A DNA stretch of 64,000 bases from Mucilaginibacter boryungensis (GTDB lineage: Bacteria; Bacteroidota; Bacteroidia; Sphingobacteriales; Sphingobacteriaceae). Below are positions 1 through 8,904 of the stretch, one piece after another; position 1 is the first letter of the stretch; every line of letters begins with the position of its first letter. The stretch is taken from assembly GCF_015221995.1 (NCBI RefSeq), contig NZ_JADFFM010000001.1, forward strand, positions 682,001 to 746,000, in the 5' to 3' direction. The notes beneath the pieces were generated by a model that was given only the letters and a program-made list of their open reading frames with translations, was not told the DNA's origin and made no database searches. The position numbers and the translations under genes are program-made.

Positions 1-573
1 ATTCGAGTCGGAATTGATCTCCAATACATCGCCCCAAACATGTTCTGTAAGGTTAGTGCGCGATATTACCCTGTTTTTGTTTAAAACCAGGTAGTTGAAT
101 ATCTCGAACTCTTTTTTGGTAAGATTAATTCGTTCTTCATTATAATAAACCGTACGGTTTTGGATATTGATCCGAAAGCCTTTAATGTTTATTTCATTAC
201 TATCCAGCTTGTGCTTACGCCGTGTAATAGCATGTATACGGGCCAGTAGTTCATTCAGGCTAAAGGGTTTTGGCAGATAATCATCAGCACCCTCTTCCAG
301 ACCGTGTATGCGGTCATCTATAGCACCGCGGGCAGTTAAAATAATAACAGCATCCTCGCGGTTGGGCAGCTTTTTAAACACCTTCAGCAAGTCGAACCCG
401 TCGCTGTCCGGCAAGCCCAGGTCAAGCAATATAAAGTCATAATTGTTTACAAAGATCTTTTCCTCGGCCGAACGGCGGGTACGGGCATGTTCAACCGTAA
501 ACCCCTCGCGACTTAAAAATTCGTCAATTTCCAGTGCAAGGCTTTTCTCGTCTTCAACAATTAATACATTCAT
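1..573 (-). CDS. OmpR/PhoB-family response regulator (3' end cut by window edge)
   Basis: DNA-binding response regulator of a two-component system. 191 codons are visible, starting at the ATG at 573, with no stop before the left edge; family members are about 225 residues, so only the end of the winged helix is missing. The receiver domain opens MNVLIVEDE, has the phospho-acceptor Asp near residue 51 (ILLDLGLPDSDG) and the conserved Lys in YLPKPFS near residue 101. The C-terminal half (KKEFEIFNYL) is the winged-helix effector. The partner histidine kinase would lie off the left edge. Divergent from the GH130 gene, with a shared ~155 bp intergenic region. Target genes cannot be inferred. Confidence 0.93.
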   Translation of the reverse strand, partial: MNVLIVEDEKSLALEIDEFLSREGFTVEHARTRRSAEEKIFVNNYDFILLDLGLPDSDGFDLLKVFKKLPNREDAVIILTARGAIDDRIHGLEEGADDYLPKPFSLNELLARIHAITRRKHKLDSNEINIKGFRINIQNRTVYYNEERINLTKKEFEIFNYLVLNKNRVISRTNLTEHVWGDVLEINSDSN

Positions 574-688
574 AATTGGTGCAATTTACAAAAACATAAA
601 ACTTATAGCAGTTGCAATTTGTCTTTATAATATATGTTGCAACATAATGTCTTTTTAAGTTAAACATTGTAAAATTGCTCAAATCAAT

Positions 689-707
689 TTAACACGAATT
701 GTGTTAA
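689..707. promoter_or_regulatory. Perfect palindrome upstream of the GH130 gene
   Basis: TTAACAC-GAATT-GTGTTAA, with 7-bp arms and a 5-bp centre, ends 21 bp before the likely GH130 start codon. It lies between two divergent genes (response regulator and GH130), which is where an operator would be expected. The binding protein is unknown; the hairpin is too short and lacks a T tract, so it is not a terminator. Confidence 0.35.
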
Positions 708-728
708 AGATAAAACTTGTTTTTTTGT

Positions 729-2195
729 ATGAGACTTTCCATCGAACGTAAGCCCGTAAAAGTAAACCCCGATTCCAAACGTGTTATAGCCCGATTTTTT
801 TTTAATGGTAATGATAGAGCCAAAGAGGTAATTGAGCGGGTAATGGATATTACTGAAGAAGAAGCGTTCGCGATAGTTTCACCTATTTTACAGGAGTATT
901 CCAAGCGTCACCGCAACATTACCCGGGTACTTAACCGCCACTGCAGCAAACTAAAAAACCTGTTTGCCGAGCTTAAAGTTGATTTTGATAGCCTGACGGT
1001 GTACCGTAAATTGTTGATCGGGTCCTATTTTACACATGAATACTCCATTGAATCGGCCGCCTTTTTTAACCCTTCCATTGTAGATGACCCCGACCAAAGC
1101 GAGTTGGAAGACGGCGAACGCCGGGTGATCATTAGCTTCAGGGCGGTAGGCGAGGGGCATATCTCCTCCATCACCTTTCGCCGGGCAATGATTGATAAGA
1201 ACAATAATATTACCGTAATACCCGCCGGCGATTATATTGATGAAGCTGAGATTGTACGCAACGCGGTATATAATAAAAAGCTGTTTTTTGAGAAAGCAGT
1301 AGCCACGCAAATTAATGTTGATGTGTTGCGTGAGGTTGAACAAAAGCTTGATCATCATTTTGAATATGCCACGTTGCGCCGTATTATCCTCGATTCGCAA
1401 AACCTGCAGGAAAAGGATATAAATAAGCTGGAGTTTGATAAGATACTTTGGTTGGCCGATAGCTATTATGAAATAGTTTTCTCGCTTGATACGGATATTT
1501 CGGACAGGGTGATTTTCCCAATATCCGAATATGAGCGTAAAGGGATTGAAGATGCCCGTTTTGTGAAGTTTATAAACGATGACGGCACTTTTGTATACTA
1601 TGCTACTTATACAGCTTATGATGGTTCGCTGATTATGCCCAAACTGCTGCAAACGCGGGATTTTTACGATTTCCGTATTATGCCCTTATATGGTGATGGC
1701 GCGCAGAACAAAAACCTGGCCCTGTTCCCGCGTAAAATAAATGGCAAGTTTGTAATGATATCCCGTATAGACGGCTGCAACAACTATATCATGTATTCCG
1801 ACAAGATTAACCTGTGGGAAAAACCTATTTTACTGCAAAAACCAAAGTTTAGCTGGGAGTTTGTACAGATAGGGAATTGCGGCTCGCCAATTGAAACTGA
1901 AAAAGGCTGGATAGTGATTACCCACGGTGTTGGCCCTATGCGCCGGTACGTTTTGGGTGCCAGTTTACTTGACTTGGAAGACCCTACAAAAGAGATAGGC
2001 AGGTTGCGCGAACCTTTGCTGATCCCCAATCCCGACGAACGGGAAGGTTATGTGCCAAACGTATTATATTCCTGCGGGTCTATAGTCCACAATAATAAAT
2101 TGATCATCCCGTATGGCTTATCCGACTATTCTACCTCGTTTGCAGAAGTTGATATGGACGAACTGGTGAATAAGCTGCTGGAGGACGGGGCTTAG
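729..2195 (+). CDS. Glycoside hydrolase family 130 protein (mannoside phosphorylase-like)
   Basis: 488-residue GH130-type enzyme. Members of this family phosphorolyse beta-mannosidic linkages, releasing mannose 1-phosphate; some are hydrolases. The five-bladed propeller region begins near residue 115 ([12 protein letters not shown]) and includes repeated arginine/aspartate-rich blade motifs ([40 protein letters not shown]). An N-terminal helical extension of about 110 residues is usual in Bacteroidota members. The ATG at 729 is preferred over a TTG at 717 because the protein then begins [12 protein letters not shown]. No signal peptide, so cytoplasmic. In related genomes this gene is often next to GT4 glycosyltransferases; here two such genes lie at 18815-22228. 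Substrate linkage cannot be told from sequence alone. Confidence 0.88.
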   Translation: MRLSIERKPVKVNPDSKRVIARFFFNGNDRAKEVIERVMDITEEEAFAIVSPILQEYSKRHRNITRVLNRHCSKLKNLFAELKVDFDSLTVYRKLLIGSYFTHEYSIESAAFFNPSIVDDPDQSELEDGERRVIISFRAVGEGHISSITFRRAMIDKNNNITVIPAGDYIDEAEIVRNAVYNKKLFFEKAVATQINVDVLREVEQKLDHHFEYATLRRIILDSQNLQEKDINKLEFDKILWLADSYYEIVFSLDTDISDRVIFPISEYERKGIEDARFVKFINDDGTFVYYATYTAYDGSLIMPKLLQTRDFYDFRIMPLYGDGAQNKNLALFPRKINGKFVMISRIDGCNNYIMYSDKINLWEKPILLQKPKFSWEFVQIGNCGSPIETEKGWIVITHGVGPMRRYVLGASLLDLEDPTKEIGRLREPLLIPNPDEREGYVPNVLYSCGSIVHNNKLIIPYGLSDYSTSFAEVDMDELVNKLLEDGA

Positions 2196-2716
2196 GTTAT
2201 TGTTAAAGCTTTTTCATACAACCTGAAATTTTCTTCATCAAAACATACAAATACTACTTGTTCAATTTCCTGGTTATCTTTTAAAAATTCATCAACAGTT
2301 TTTAATGCTACTTCGGCGGCCTTGGCTTTTGGGTAATGGTAAATACCCGTGCTAATATTAGGGAAGGCAATAGTTTTGATGTTGTTTTTAACCGCTAATT
2401 GCAAACTGTTTTTATAGCAATTAGCCAGCAATTCCGGTTCGCCTTTTTCACCACCGTTCCAAATCGGGCCTACGGTGTGTATTACATAACGGGCGGGTAG
2501 TTTGCCACCGGTAGTAATAACAGCTTCGCCGGTTTTGCAGCGCCCCTGCCGGTCAATAATATCCATACAGTCATCCAATATCTGTTTGCCGCCAGCACGA
2601 TGGATAGCGCCATCAACACCGCCGCCACCCATCAAACTGCTATTGGCGGCATTCACCACCGCGTCAACCTGCTGTTTGGTAATGTCCCCTTGTATAACTT
2701 TTATGCGTTTGTCCAT
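2192..2716 (-). CDS. Macrodomain protein (ADP-ribose / O-acetyl-ADP-ribose hydrolase-like)
   Basis: 174-residue stand-alone macrodomain resembling YmdB/MacroD enzymes that deacetylate O-acetyl-ADP-ribose or remove mono-ADP-ribose. The ligand motif is plain: [19 protein letters not shown] near the N-terminus followed by the glycine loop [15 protein letters not shown], and the second loop [13 protein letters not shown]. The start at 2716 ([11 protein letters not shown]) is preferred over one 23 codons upstream, which would translate the tail of a REP-like repeat. Its stop overlaps the GH130 stop by 4 bp in convergent orientation. Confidence 0.92.
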   Translation of the reverse strand: MDKRIKVIQGDITKQQVDAVVNAANSSLMGGGGVDGAIHRAGGKQILDDCMDIIDRQGRCKTGEAVITTGGKLPARYVIHTVGPIWNGGEKGEPELLANCYKNSLQLAVKNNIKTIAFPNISTGIYHYPKAKAAEVALKTVDEFLKDNQEIEQVVFVCFDEENFRLYEKALTIT

Positions 2717-2761
2717 TTTGATATAACAAAAAAGGCTGATGAAGTTTTGCAAGTCTTTTTT

Positions 2762-2844
2762 GTCATTGCGAGCGTAGCGTGGCAATCTCGTAGTACGACT
2801 TGCAAACTACGAGATTACCACGTTGCTTCGCTTCTCGCAATGAC
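2762..2844. repeat. REP-like inverted repeat, copy 1
   Basis: Outer arms GTCATTGCGAG and CTCGCAATGAC are exact reverse complements. The inner arms, rich in GCGTAGCGTGG / CCACG and CTCGTAGT / ACTACGAG, also pair with a few mismatches, so the whole 83 bp can fold into one long hairpin. The same outer motif recurs at 3457, 8780, 13762, 19831 and 29861. It lies between two genes on the minus strand. Confidence 0.85.
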
Positions 2845-2848
2845 AGCT

Positions 2849-3352
2849 TTATGCAAACACCATTTCCATCTCATCAGCACTTGGGCCATAGCTGCCGGGA
2901 ATAGGTACATTCAGCAGGCGCAGAAATACACCTAATTGTGCCCTGTGGTGTATAAGCTGCGAGAACGACATACGGATCACCTCGGCTTTGGTATTGGTAA
3001 AATAAATCTGCTCGCCATTGCGCATGGTCCATGGTTTTTGCAGATCGGCTTCTGTCGCGGCGTCTAATTGCGCTTTGGCATCGGCCACATTTTTCTCAAA
3101 GTAATCCAAAACATCCTGCGTATTGGAGTAAAAGGTGTGCTCGCTTTCGGTTGCAAAATCAAGCTCGCTGGTAGTTAAGGTCAAGGCTATCCATCCCGGT
3201 ATTTCAGCAACGTGTGTAGCCAGGCGGGTAATGGTCATGCTTTTAGGGTGCGGCCGCCAATCGTAACTATCGTTAGGGATAATGGCCAGCATTTTACGGG
3301 TGGTCTGTGCTTCCTGCTCCAGTTCCTTTTTAAAAATTTCAATCAGGTTCAT
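2849..3352 (-). CDS. DinB-family protein
   Basis: 167-residue four-helix protein of the DinB/YfiT metal-binding superfamily. Candidate metal-ligand histidines are at RLATHVAEIPGW (near residue 47) and SQLIHHRAQLGVFLR (near residue 137), the spacing usual in the family. These proteins are predicted thiol-dependent or metal-dependent enzymes; most, including this one, have no known substrate. No signal peptide. Flanked on both sides by REP-like repeats. Confidence 0.85.
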   Translation of the reverse strand: MNLIEIFKKELEQEAQTTRKMLAIIPNDSYDWRPHPKSMTITRLATHVAEIPGWIALTLTTSELDFATESEHTFYSNTQDVLDYFEKNVADAKAQLDAATEADLQKPWTMRNGEQIYFTNTKAEVIRMSFSQLIHHRAQLGVFLRLLNVPIPGSYGPSADEMEMVFA

Positions 3353-3456
3353 ATCTTTTATTTTTTAGTTGATGATACAAAGGAACCATCAGCTAATGAC
3401 AGCCCTATGTCAGCAGGAAAATTTTTAATATGAAAATTGTGCAGCTAATAAAAAAA

Positions 3457-3540
3457 CGTCATTGCGAGGAACGAAGCAATCTCCAAACTATCCATATCGG
3501 ATTTACATATCGGGAGATTGCTTCGTTCCTCGCAATGACG
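3457..3540. repeat. REP-like inverted repeat, copy 2
   Basis: The clearest copy: CGTCATTGCGAGGAACGAAG pairs base for base with CTTCGTTCCTCGCAATGACG at the far end, extending further through AATCTCC / GGAGATT. About 27-bp arms enclose a ~28-bp AT-rich loop. It lies between the DinB-family gene and the M3 peptidase gene, both on the minus strand. Confidence 0.9.
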
Positions 3541-3573
3541 AGCTTTGTGTTCCCCTTCGGGGAATCAGGGGTG

Positions 3574-5274
3574 TTATATCTTTTCCAACTCACTCTTTAC
3601 AAAAGCGGCCAGTTCGGCTACGTAGCTTGCGCTGAAATCGAACTTAATGCCGGCAGTTTCGTAAATTTCTTTAATGGTTTTGGTATAACCCAGTTTCAGG
3701 GCGTCAAGGTATTGCTGTAATCCTTTTTCGGGGTTTTCTTTATAGTTTTTCCAAACCGCAATAGCACCTAATTGTGCCATGCCATATTCAATATAATAAA
3801 ATGGCACCTCAAAAATGTGCAATTGCTTTTGCCACAGGTTTTGTTCGGCTTCCTTATGGTCGCTCCAATCTACAAAACCCGCGCCAAAACGTTCGTATAT
3901 CTGTATCCAGGCTTCAGTGCGCTCGGCATCGGTATGGTTGGGGTTAGTGTATATCCAATGCTGATATTGATCGACCACTGCTACCCATGGCAGGGTTTTC
4001 AGCACATCTACTAACTGATCGCGTTTGGCGCGTTTCAGGTCTTCCTCGTTATCAAAATACACATCCCAGTTATCCATGCTGATCAGTTCCATCGACATAG
4101 ATGCCAGTTCGGCTACCTCGGCAGGGGTGTGCTTAAAGTCATTTAATTCAAGGTCGGCAGTAAGGAACGTATGTACCGCGTGGCCGCCTTCGTGCACCAT
4201 GGTGGTCAGATCGCGGAAGGTATTGGCTGAGTTCATGAAAATGAACGGCGCGCCGGTTTCGCTTAGCGGATAATTGTAACCGCCTGGTGCTTTGCCTTTA
4301 CGGCTTTCCACATCAAAAAGGCTGTTATCCTTCATAATTTCCAAACGCTCGCCTAAATACCTGCTGATATTGCTAAAGCATTGTATTGATTTCTCGATCA
4401 GGTCAGCGCCGTTTTTAAAGGGTTTTAATGCGGGTTTGCCCGATATATCAACGTCCATATCCCAGGCTTTTAAGGTATTTAAACCTAAAGCTGCTTTGCG
4501 TTTTTCGGCTTGTTCACGCAGTATAGGTACTATTTCCTTCTCTATAGCTTCGTGGAAGGCATAACAATCCTGCGGGGTATAATCAAAACGGCCCAGCGCC
4601 TGGAACATATAATCGCGGAAATTCTCAAAATTTGCATTCAGTGCCAGTTTGTGGCGCAGGGCGCGCAGGTGGTCGAACAGGCTGTTCAGCTTGTCTTTAT
4701 CCTGTAACCTTCGGGCAGTGATAGTTTCCCAGGCTTGCTGGCGTTTGGCGCGGTCGGCATCCTTTAAAATTACGGCAGCCTGTTCCATGGTATATTCCTT
4801 ATCGCCAATATGCACCGACATGGAGCCGGTGATGGATTGATATTTCTGCTGCTCTAATTGTATCTCGGTTTGTACCGGGATGTTTTCCTCACGGAACAAC
4901 TCCAGCGATTTGCGCACCCCACGCAGATAAATAAAGTATTTTTCGCCGTCCAGTTGATCGGCATATTCGCTGGCTACCAGCTTTTTATTCAGTTCATTGT
5001 TACAGGGGGCAATTTTAGGCTCAACTTCGGTAGCAAAGTATTGAAATTTAGCCAGCAGGTCTTCGTTGGTGGTATCGCAGGTCATGCGGATATAACGCCA
5101 GGCAAAATCTTCCTCAATTGCGGCTTCTACCTCGCTGCGGTCGCGCATCCATTGCTCTAATTCCTCCACCGAATTAATGGGGCGGGCAATCAACTCCTTA
5201 AACAAGGGTTCCAGGCTTTCCCAGTTCATTTCAAATTCGGCAGGGACGTATGTTCTTGGTTTTTTATGGATCAT
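3574..5274 (-). CDS. M3-family oligoendopeptidase
   Basis: 566-residue zinc metallopeptidase of the thimet oligopeptidase/PepF family, which cleaves short cytosolic peptides. The active-site motif HEGGH occurs near residue 362 (TTMVHEGGHAVHTF), followed about 25 residues later by the third-ligand glutamate region (AELASMSMELIS). Length matches the family and there is no signal peptide, fitting a cytoplasmic enzyme. It is a single gene with no operon partner; a ~185 bp gap separates it from the divergent plug-protein gene. Confidence 0.95.
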   Translation of the reverse strand: MIHKKPRTYVPAEFEMNWESLEPLFKELIARPINSVEELEQWMRDRSEVEAAIEEDFAWRYIRMTCDTTNEDLLAKFQYFATEVEPKIAPCNNELNKKLVASEYADQLDGEKYFIYLRGVRKSLELFREENIPVQTEIQLEQQKYQSITGSMSVHIGDKEYTMEQAAVILKDADRAKRQQAWETITARRLQDKDKLNSLFDHLRALRHKLALNANFENFRDYMFQALGRFDYTPQDCYAFHEAIEKEIVPILREQAEKRKAALGLNTLKAWDMDVDISGKPALKPFKNGADLIEKSIQCFSNISRYLGERLEIMKDNSLFDVESRKGKAPGGYNYPLSETGAPFIFMNSANTFRDLTTMVHEGGHAVHTFLTADLELNDFKHTPAEVAELASMSMELISMDNWDVYFDNEEDLKRAKRDQLVDVLKTLPWVAVVDQYQHWIYTNPNHTDAERTEAWIQIYERFGAGFVDWSDHKEAEQNLWQKQLHIFEVPFYYIEYGMAQLGAIAVWKNYKENPEKGLQQYLDALKLGYTKTIKEIYETAGIKFDFSASYVAELAAFVKSELEKI

Positions 5275-5304
5275 GGTTGTATATTATAAATCCGGTATAA
5301 CGGA

Positions 5305-5323
5305 TAGACCGAAAGTCCGAAAG
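5305..5323. repeat. Short dispersed repeat (GACCGAAAGTCC motif), copy 1
   Basis: ATAGACCGAAAGTCCGAAAG in the M3-peptidase/plug-protein intergenic region matches related sequences at 17028-17053, 32745-32779 and, inverted, 32819-32836. Function unknown; it is an intergenic repeat only. Confidence 0.5.
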
Positions 5324-5459
5324 ATTTAGCAGAAAGCCAAAAAAGTATGAAAGATTGACAGAATTGTTGGATTACTACTTACGGGCTATGGCCCGGATAC
5401 ATTACCCTGTTTTGTTTTCACCAGATTTTCACCCGTATTTCCTATCTTGCCAGTATTAA

Positions 5460-6719
5460 ATGAAGCGATATATATTCCTTTTATTAGTATTTATCACGCT
5501 AAGATCAATAGCCCAGAAGGCTTTGGTTTATGATGATATGGTGTATCGCCCCGAAATAAAAAGCGTGCAATTCAGTGTGGTTGGCAAAGAGAGTTCGTTC
5601 CCGGTAATTAATCTGCGGTCGGGCGAACAGGTGATGCTGGCCTTTGACGATCTGCGCGGCAATACCCGTAACTATAATTATACCATTGAACATTGCGATG
5701 CCGAGTGGAACTCATCTAACCTGTCGCCTTCGCAGTACCTGCAAAGTTTTAACGAGGACAGGCTGACCGAATACCGTTATTCATCTGCTACGCGGCAAAA
5801 ATACGTGCATTACGAGCTGGTTTTACCTAACCAAACCATCGCGCCTAAAATTGCCGGCAATTATCTGTTAAAGGTGTACGAGAACAGCGATCAGGATAAC
5901 CCCATTATTACCCGCCGGTTATATGTGTTGGGCAACAGGGTAAGCACGTTTGCCGAGATTATCCCATCGCCGAATACTGCGTTGCGCGAGACCAACCAGA
6001 AGATAAATTTCACCCTGGATTATGCCGGGTTAAATGTGCAAAACCCTTATACCGATCTCCGCACATTTATTATGCAAAATGCCCGCCCTGAAACCCGTAC
6101 TTTAAGTAATAAACCATCGCAAATACGGGGCACACAGCTGGTATATAACGATGTAACCACGAACGATTTTCCGGGCGGTAACGAGTTCAGGCATTTTGAT
6201 ACCCGTTCGTTACTTACCAATTCCGAACGGATAGGGCACATTTACCGGGATACGGTGAATACTGTGATACTGCTTACTGATTACAACCGGGATAAGCCGG
6301 GGTACACCTTTGAGTATGATAACGACGGTAAGTTTTTTATCAATACCCAGGATAGCCGCGACGCGCGCACCGAGGCTGATTATGCCCACGTGTACTTTAA
6401 CCTGGCTACCAATAAAACCATCCGCGATGGTACGCCTTATATTGTGGGTCAATTTAATAACTGGCGCATAGACGCCAATAGCAAACTGAGATATGACGGC
6501 GGCCGCTTTTATACCGACCTGTTCCTGAAACAAGGGGTTTATGATTATGCTTATGTTTGGGTAGATACAGTTAATAACCCCGATTACACCCTGCTGGAAG
6601 GCAACCACTTTGAAACTGAGAACGACTATCAGTTACTGGTTTACTACCGCCCTGTTGGCGCCCGCTGGGACGAGTTGGTGGGATACCGTTTGCTAAACAA
6701 TGGGTTGAATAAACGGTAA
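5460..6719 (+). CDS. Type IX secretion system plug protein (DUF5103 family)
   Basis: 419-residue exported protein of the DUF5103 family. In Flavobacterium johnsoniae a member of this family is the Plug subunit that closes the SprA translocon from the periplasmic side. A signal peptide is visible (MKRYIFLLLVFITLRSIAQ, cleavage after SIAQ). The N-terminal domain contains IKSVQFSV and the conserved IEHCDAEWNSSNLSPSQYL stretch; the remainder is beta-rich and ends in a domain with a glycogen-binding-like W (VGQFNNWRIDANS). A Bacteroidota-like -7 sequence (TATCTTGC) lies about 12 bp before the ATG. It implies that the cell has a T9SS, consistent with the sorted protein at 14361. Confidence 0.92.
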   Translation: MKRYIFLLLVFITLRSIAQKALVYDDMVYRPEIKSVQFSVVGKESSFPVINLRSGEQVMLAFDDLRGNTRNYNYTIEHCDAEWNSSNLSPSQYLQSFNEDRLTEYRYSSATRQKYVHYELVLPNQTIAPKIAGNYLLKVYENSDQDNPIITRRLYVLGNRVSTFAEIIPSPNTALRETNQKINFTLDYAGLNVQNPYTDLRTFIMQNARPETRTLSNKPSQIRGTQLVYNDVTTNDFPGGNEFRHFDTRSLLTNSERIGHIYRDTVNTVILLTDYNRDKPGYTFEYDNDGKFFINTQDSRDARTEADYAHVYFNLATNKTIRDGTPYIVGQFNNWRIDANSKLRYDGGRFYTDLFLKQGVYDYAYVWVDTVNNPDYTLLEGNHFETENDYQLLVYYRPVGARWDELVGYRLLNNGLNKR

Positions 6720-6757
6720 TAGCAGAAATAAAGCCAGCGTGGGGGATATCAATGCAT

Positions 6758-6790
6758 AAAAAAGCCTTCCATCTGGAAGGCTTTTTTATT
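6758..6790. terminator. Bidirectional intrinsic terminator
   Basis: AAAAAAGCCTTCC-ATCT-GGAAGGCTTTTTT: a 9-bp GC-containing stem flanked by A and T tracts on both sides, between convergent genes (plug protein to the left, periplasmic protein to the right), so it can serve both strands. Confidence 0.9.
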
Positions 6791-6812
6791 ATTTTAACAG
6801 GTGTATTATCAA

Positions 6813-7295
6813 TTACATTGGTGGCGTGGCTTCGCGGCCTTCTTTAAGGCGGCGCAGTAGCTCAAATTTAAAATCGCGTTCGCTTTTAAAAACCAGGTTG
6901 GCTTTTTCGGGCGGCATTATTTTAATAAACTCGCCGTAGTAGTGTTTTTGCAGGTTAGTAATGCGTGCCTGGTAACTCAACTCACGATCAAACTGATCGG
7001 TCCCGCTTGGATCGGCGTTGGCATTGTTTTCTTTACGCAGTTTGGCTACATATTCCAGTTCGTCCTGGTATTCATCGTACGTTGGCCAAAATTTAGCGGC
7101 CTGTTCGGGTGTTAAGGCCAGTCGCTGCGATATATAGCCTTTTTTAATAGCCTCGAAGCGTTTGGCTACCGTTGGCTTGCGCATGCGGTTGCCCATGCCC
7201 CTGTTTTGTAAAGCCGGGCGTCCTCCCTGCGCATTGGCCATCAGGCCCGCACACATGCAGAGTAAAATCAGAACGATCCTTGTTAGCTTATACAT
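6813..7295 (-). CDS. Periplasmic protein, Spy/CpxP-like
   Basis: 160 residues with a signal peptide (cleavage likely after LMANAQ). The mature protein is basic and helical, with LTPEQAAKFWPTYDEYQDELE near residue 60, an LTxEQ-like motif as in Spy/CpxP-type chaperones and heavy-metal sensors. The similarity is weak, so the chaperone role is inference. It is the last gene of a leftward trio with the repeat-bearing membrane protein (7310) and the ECF sigma factor (8186); the 14-bp gap to the middle gene indicates co-transcription, suggesting an envelope-stress output. Confidence 0.6.
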   Translation of the reverse strand: MYKLTRIVLILLCMCAGLMANAQGGRPALQNRGMGNRMRKPTVAKRFEAIKKGYISQRLALTPEQAAKFWPTYDEYQDELEYVAKLRKENNANADPSGTDQFDRELSYQARITNLQKHYYGEFIKIMPPEKANLVFKSERDFKFELLRRLKEGREATPPM

Positions 7296-7309
7296 TGTTT
7301 AGTATCCCG

Positions 7310-8134
7310 TTAATGTGTACTTAAATAATCTTTCAGTTCTTCCGCATCCGCGCCGTAGCTGTTAACCTTGTCGGCGCCATCCATCAGACTGCGGGTATCA
7401 GCAGCATCGGTATGCGTTTGCAGGTACTCAATAATATCGGCATCGGATACCTTAGACAAGGCTTTGTGTATGTAAGAACGCTGGTGTTTTGCCTGCGGAC
7501 TTTCATAACTTCTTAAAAACAGCGTACCGCCTACACCAAGCACCAAACAAGCTGCTGTGGCGTATTTAAAAGCACCCGAAGTAAACATTTTGCGCACTAT
7601 GCCTTGTTTACGTTTAACCCCGGTTTGGGCCGTAGTTTTATTGATGATAGCGTTCTCCAGGCCTTCAAAATAATTTTCGGGCACGGTAAAACCTTCCGAT
7701 TGCTTGTTCAGCAATTCATCAACCGCAATCATATTAATTATTTGCTGGTGCTGATCCTCAAAATAACCATCGGGCACTGTAAAGTCGCCTTCGGTGTGGT
7801 GGAGTGCAGCTTCAACATTAATACGGCTTTGCAGGTTGGTCTGCATTTCCTCAAAATAATTTTCAGGAACAGTAAACCCTGTATCGCCCTGCAGCAACTC
7901 CTCCACATTCATGCGGCTTTGCAGGTTATCGGCTAATTCATTAAAATAATTTTCAGGGACGGTAAAACCCTCCCCATTATTGGCGCTCATCCCGTCAATA
8001 AAGGCGCGCGACATCGCCCTTTGATGTAATTCATCAAAGTAATTATCGGGCACTATAAACGGGTTATTTGAGTTTACCTGTTTAAGTGACGGATAATCGT
8101 CCAGCCATTCTTTATTGTCCATATCACTTTTCAT
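7310..8134 (-). CDS. Membrane protein with five F-T-V-P-E-N-Y-F repeats, probable anti-sigma partner
   Basis: 274 residues. The N-terminal ~170 residues carry five copies of a motif close to GFTVPENYFxxL (first copy NPFIVPDNYFDEL near residue 25), spaced about 30-35 residues apart. A single membrane segment follows near residue 190 (FKYATAACLVLGVGGTLFL), then a ~65-residue periplasmic tail with an acidic helix. Cytoplasmic N-terminus, one TM and a position directly after an ECF sigma gene are what an anti-sigma factor looks like, but no known anti-sigma domain is recognisable. Start may be the ATG at 8134 or 8122. Confidence 0.65.
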   Translation of the reverse strand: MKSDMDNKEWLDDYPSLKQVNSNNPFIVPDNYFDELHQRAMSRAFIDGMSANNGEGFTVPENYFNELADNLQSRMNVEELLQGDTGFTVPENYFEEMQTNLQSRINVEAALHHTEGDFTVPDGYFEDQHQQIINMIAVDELLNKQSEGFTVPENYFEGLENAIINKTTAQTGVKRKQGIVRKMFTSGAFKYATAACLVLGVGGTLFLRSYESPQAKHQRSYIHKALSKVSDADIIEYLQTHTDAADTRSLMDGADKVNSYGADAEELKDYLSTH

Positions 8135-8185
8135 ATCTACTTATAGATGAAAATCAGATGAAAAGGTTTAAACACTTTTTTAAAA

Positions 8186-8740
8186 TTAATCATTACCTAA
8201 TAAATGCGCCTCAATTTTTTTCACCGCAAGGTGAAAAGATGCCTTTAACGCGCCTACGCTTGTGCCCAAAACATCGGAGATTTCTTCATACTTCATATCA
8301 TCATAATACTTCATGTTAAAAACCAAACGCTGTTTATCGGGCAGGGTAAGCAAAGCTTCCTGTAATTTCTGCTGGGCGCGGTCGCCGTTAAAGTAGGTAG
8401 AATCAGCCAGCGACTCAGCCAGTTCATACGATACATCATCCAGCGGGATATTGTTCTTCTGCTTCTTTTTATTCAGGAAGGTAATACACTCGTTAGTAGC
8501 AATGCGGTACATCCAGGTGTATAGTTGCGCGTCATTACGAAAGTTAATCAGGCTTTTCCATACCTTCACAAATACGTCCTGCACCAGGTCGTCGGCATCG
8601 TCGTGGTTTACCACCATACGGCGCACATGCCAGTATATTTTTTGCTGATATTTTTTCAGCAGCAAATTAAAAGCCTCGTTCCGGGTCTTTTCATCCCTGA
8701 ACTTGTCTAAAATTTCCGCGTCATCTACCGGTTGTGCCAT
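8186..8740 (-). CDS. ECF-type RNA polymerase sigma factor
   Basis: 184 residues. Region 2 contains DDADDLVQDVFVKVWKS, the sigma70 region 2 core-binding motif, and the -10 recognition stretch TWMYRIATNECITFLNKKK; region 4 has the helix-turn-helix DMKYEEISDVLGTSVGALKASFHLAVKKIE. No region 1 or 3, as in ECF sigmas. First gene of a three-gene leftward operon (sigma, repeat-bearing membrane protein, periplasmic protein) that probably senses an envelope signal. Its target promoters cannot be inferred here. Confidence 0.95.
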   Translation of the reverse strand: MAQPVDDAEILDKFRDEKTRNEAFNLLLKKYQQKIYWHVRRMVVNHDDADDLVQDVFVKVWKSLINFRNDAQLYTWMYRIATNECITFLNKKKQKNNIPLDDVSYELAESLADSTYFNGDRAQQKLQEALLTLPDKQRLVFNMKYYDDMKYEEISDVLGTSVGALKASFHLAVKKIEAHLLGND

Positions 8741-8779
8741 TTTGTAAATTTAATATTTTTCGGGATGCTTTATCAAATT

Positions 8780-8863
8780 GTCATTGCGAGGAGCGCAGCG
8801 ACGCGGCAATCTCGTAGTATGCTAATCAGGCTACGAGATTGCCACGCTACCGCTCGCAATGAC
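8780..8863. repeat. REP-like inverted repeat, copy 3
   Basis: Arms GTCATTGCGAG...CTCGCAATGAC with inner complementary blocks CGGCAATCTCGTAG / CTACGAGATTGCC. More closely related to copy 1 than to copy 2 in its inner blocks. Between the sigma gene and the transketolase C subunit, both on the minus strand. Confidence 0.85.
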
Positions 8864-8904
8864 AGCGATATGTCTATCCCAACTTATTTAAAGCGACAAA
8901 CGCC

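Noticed and set aside
951..1652. 233-codon open frame opposite the GH130 gene
   Set aside because: It lies wholly inside the GH130 coding sequence, in antisense, with no domain; the GH130 frame has clear family motifs.
2762..3540. Two nearby REP-like copies as a CRISPR array
   Set aside because: Only two long imperfect hairpins 600 bp apart with a gene between them; no regular short repeats, spacers or cas genes anywhere in the window.
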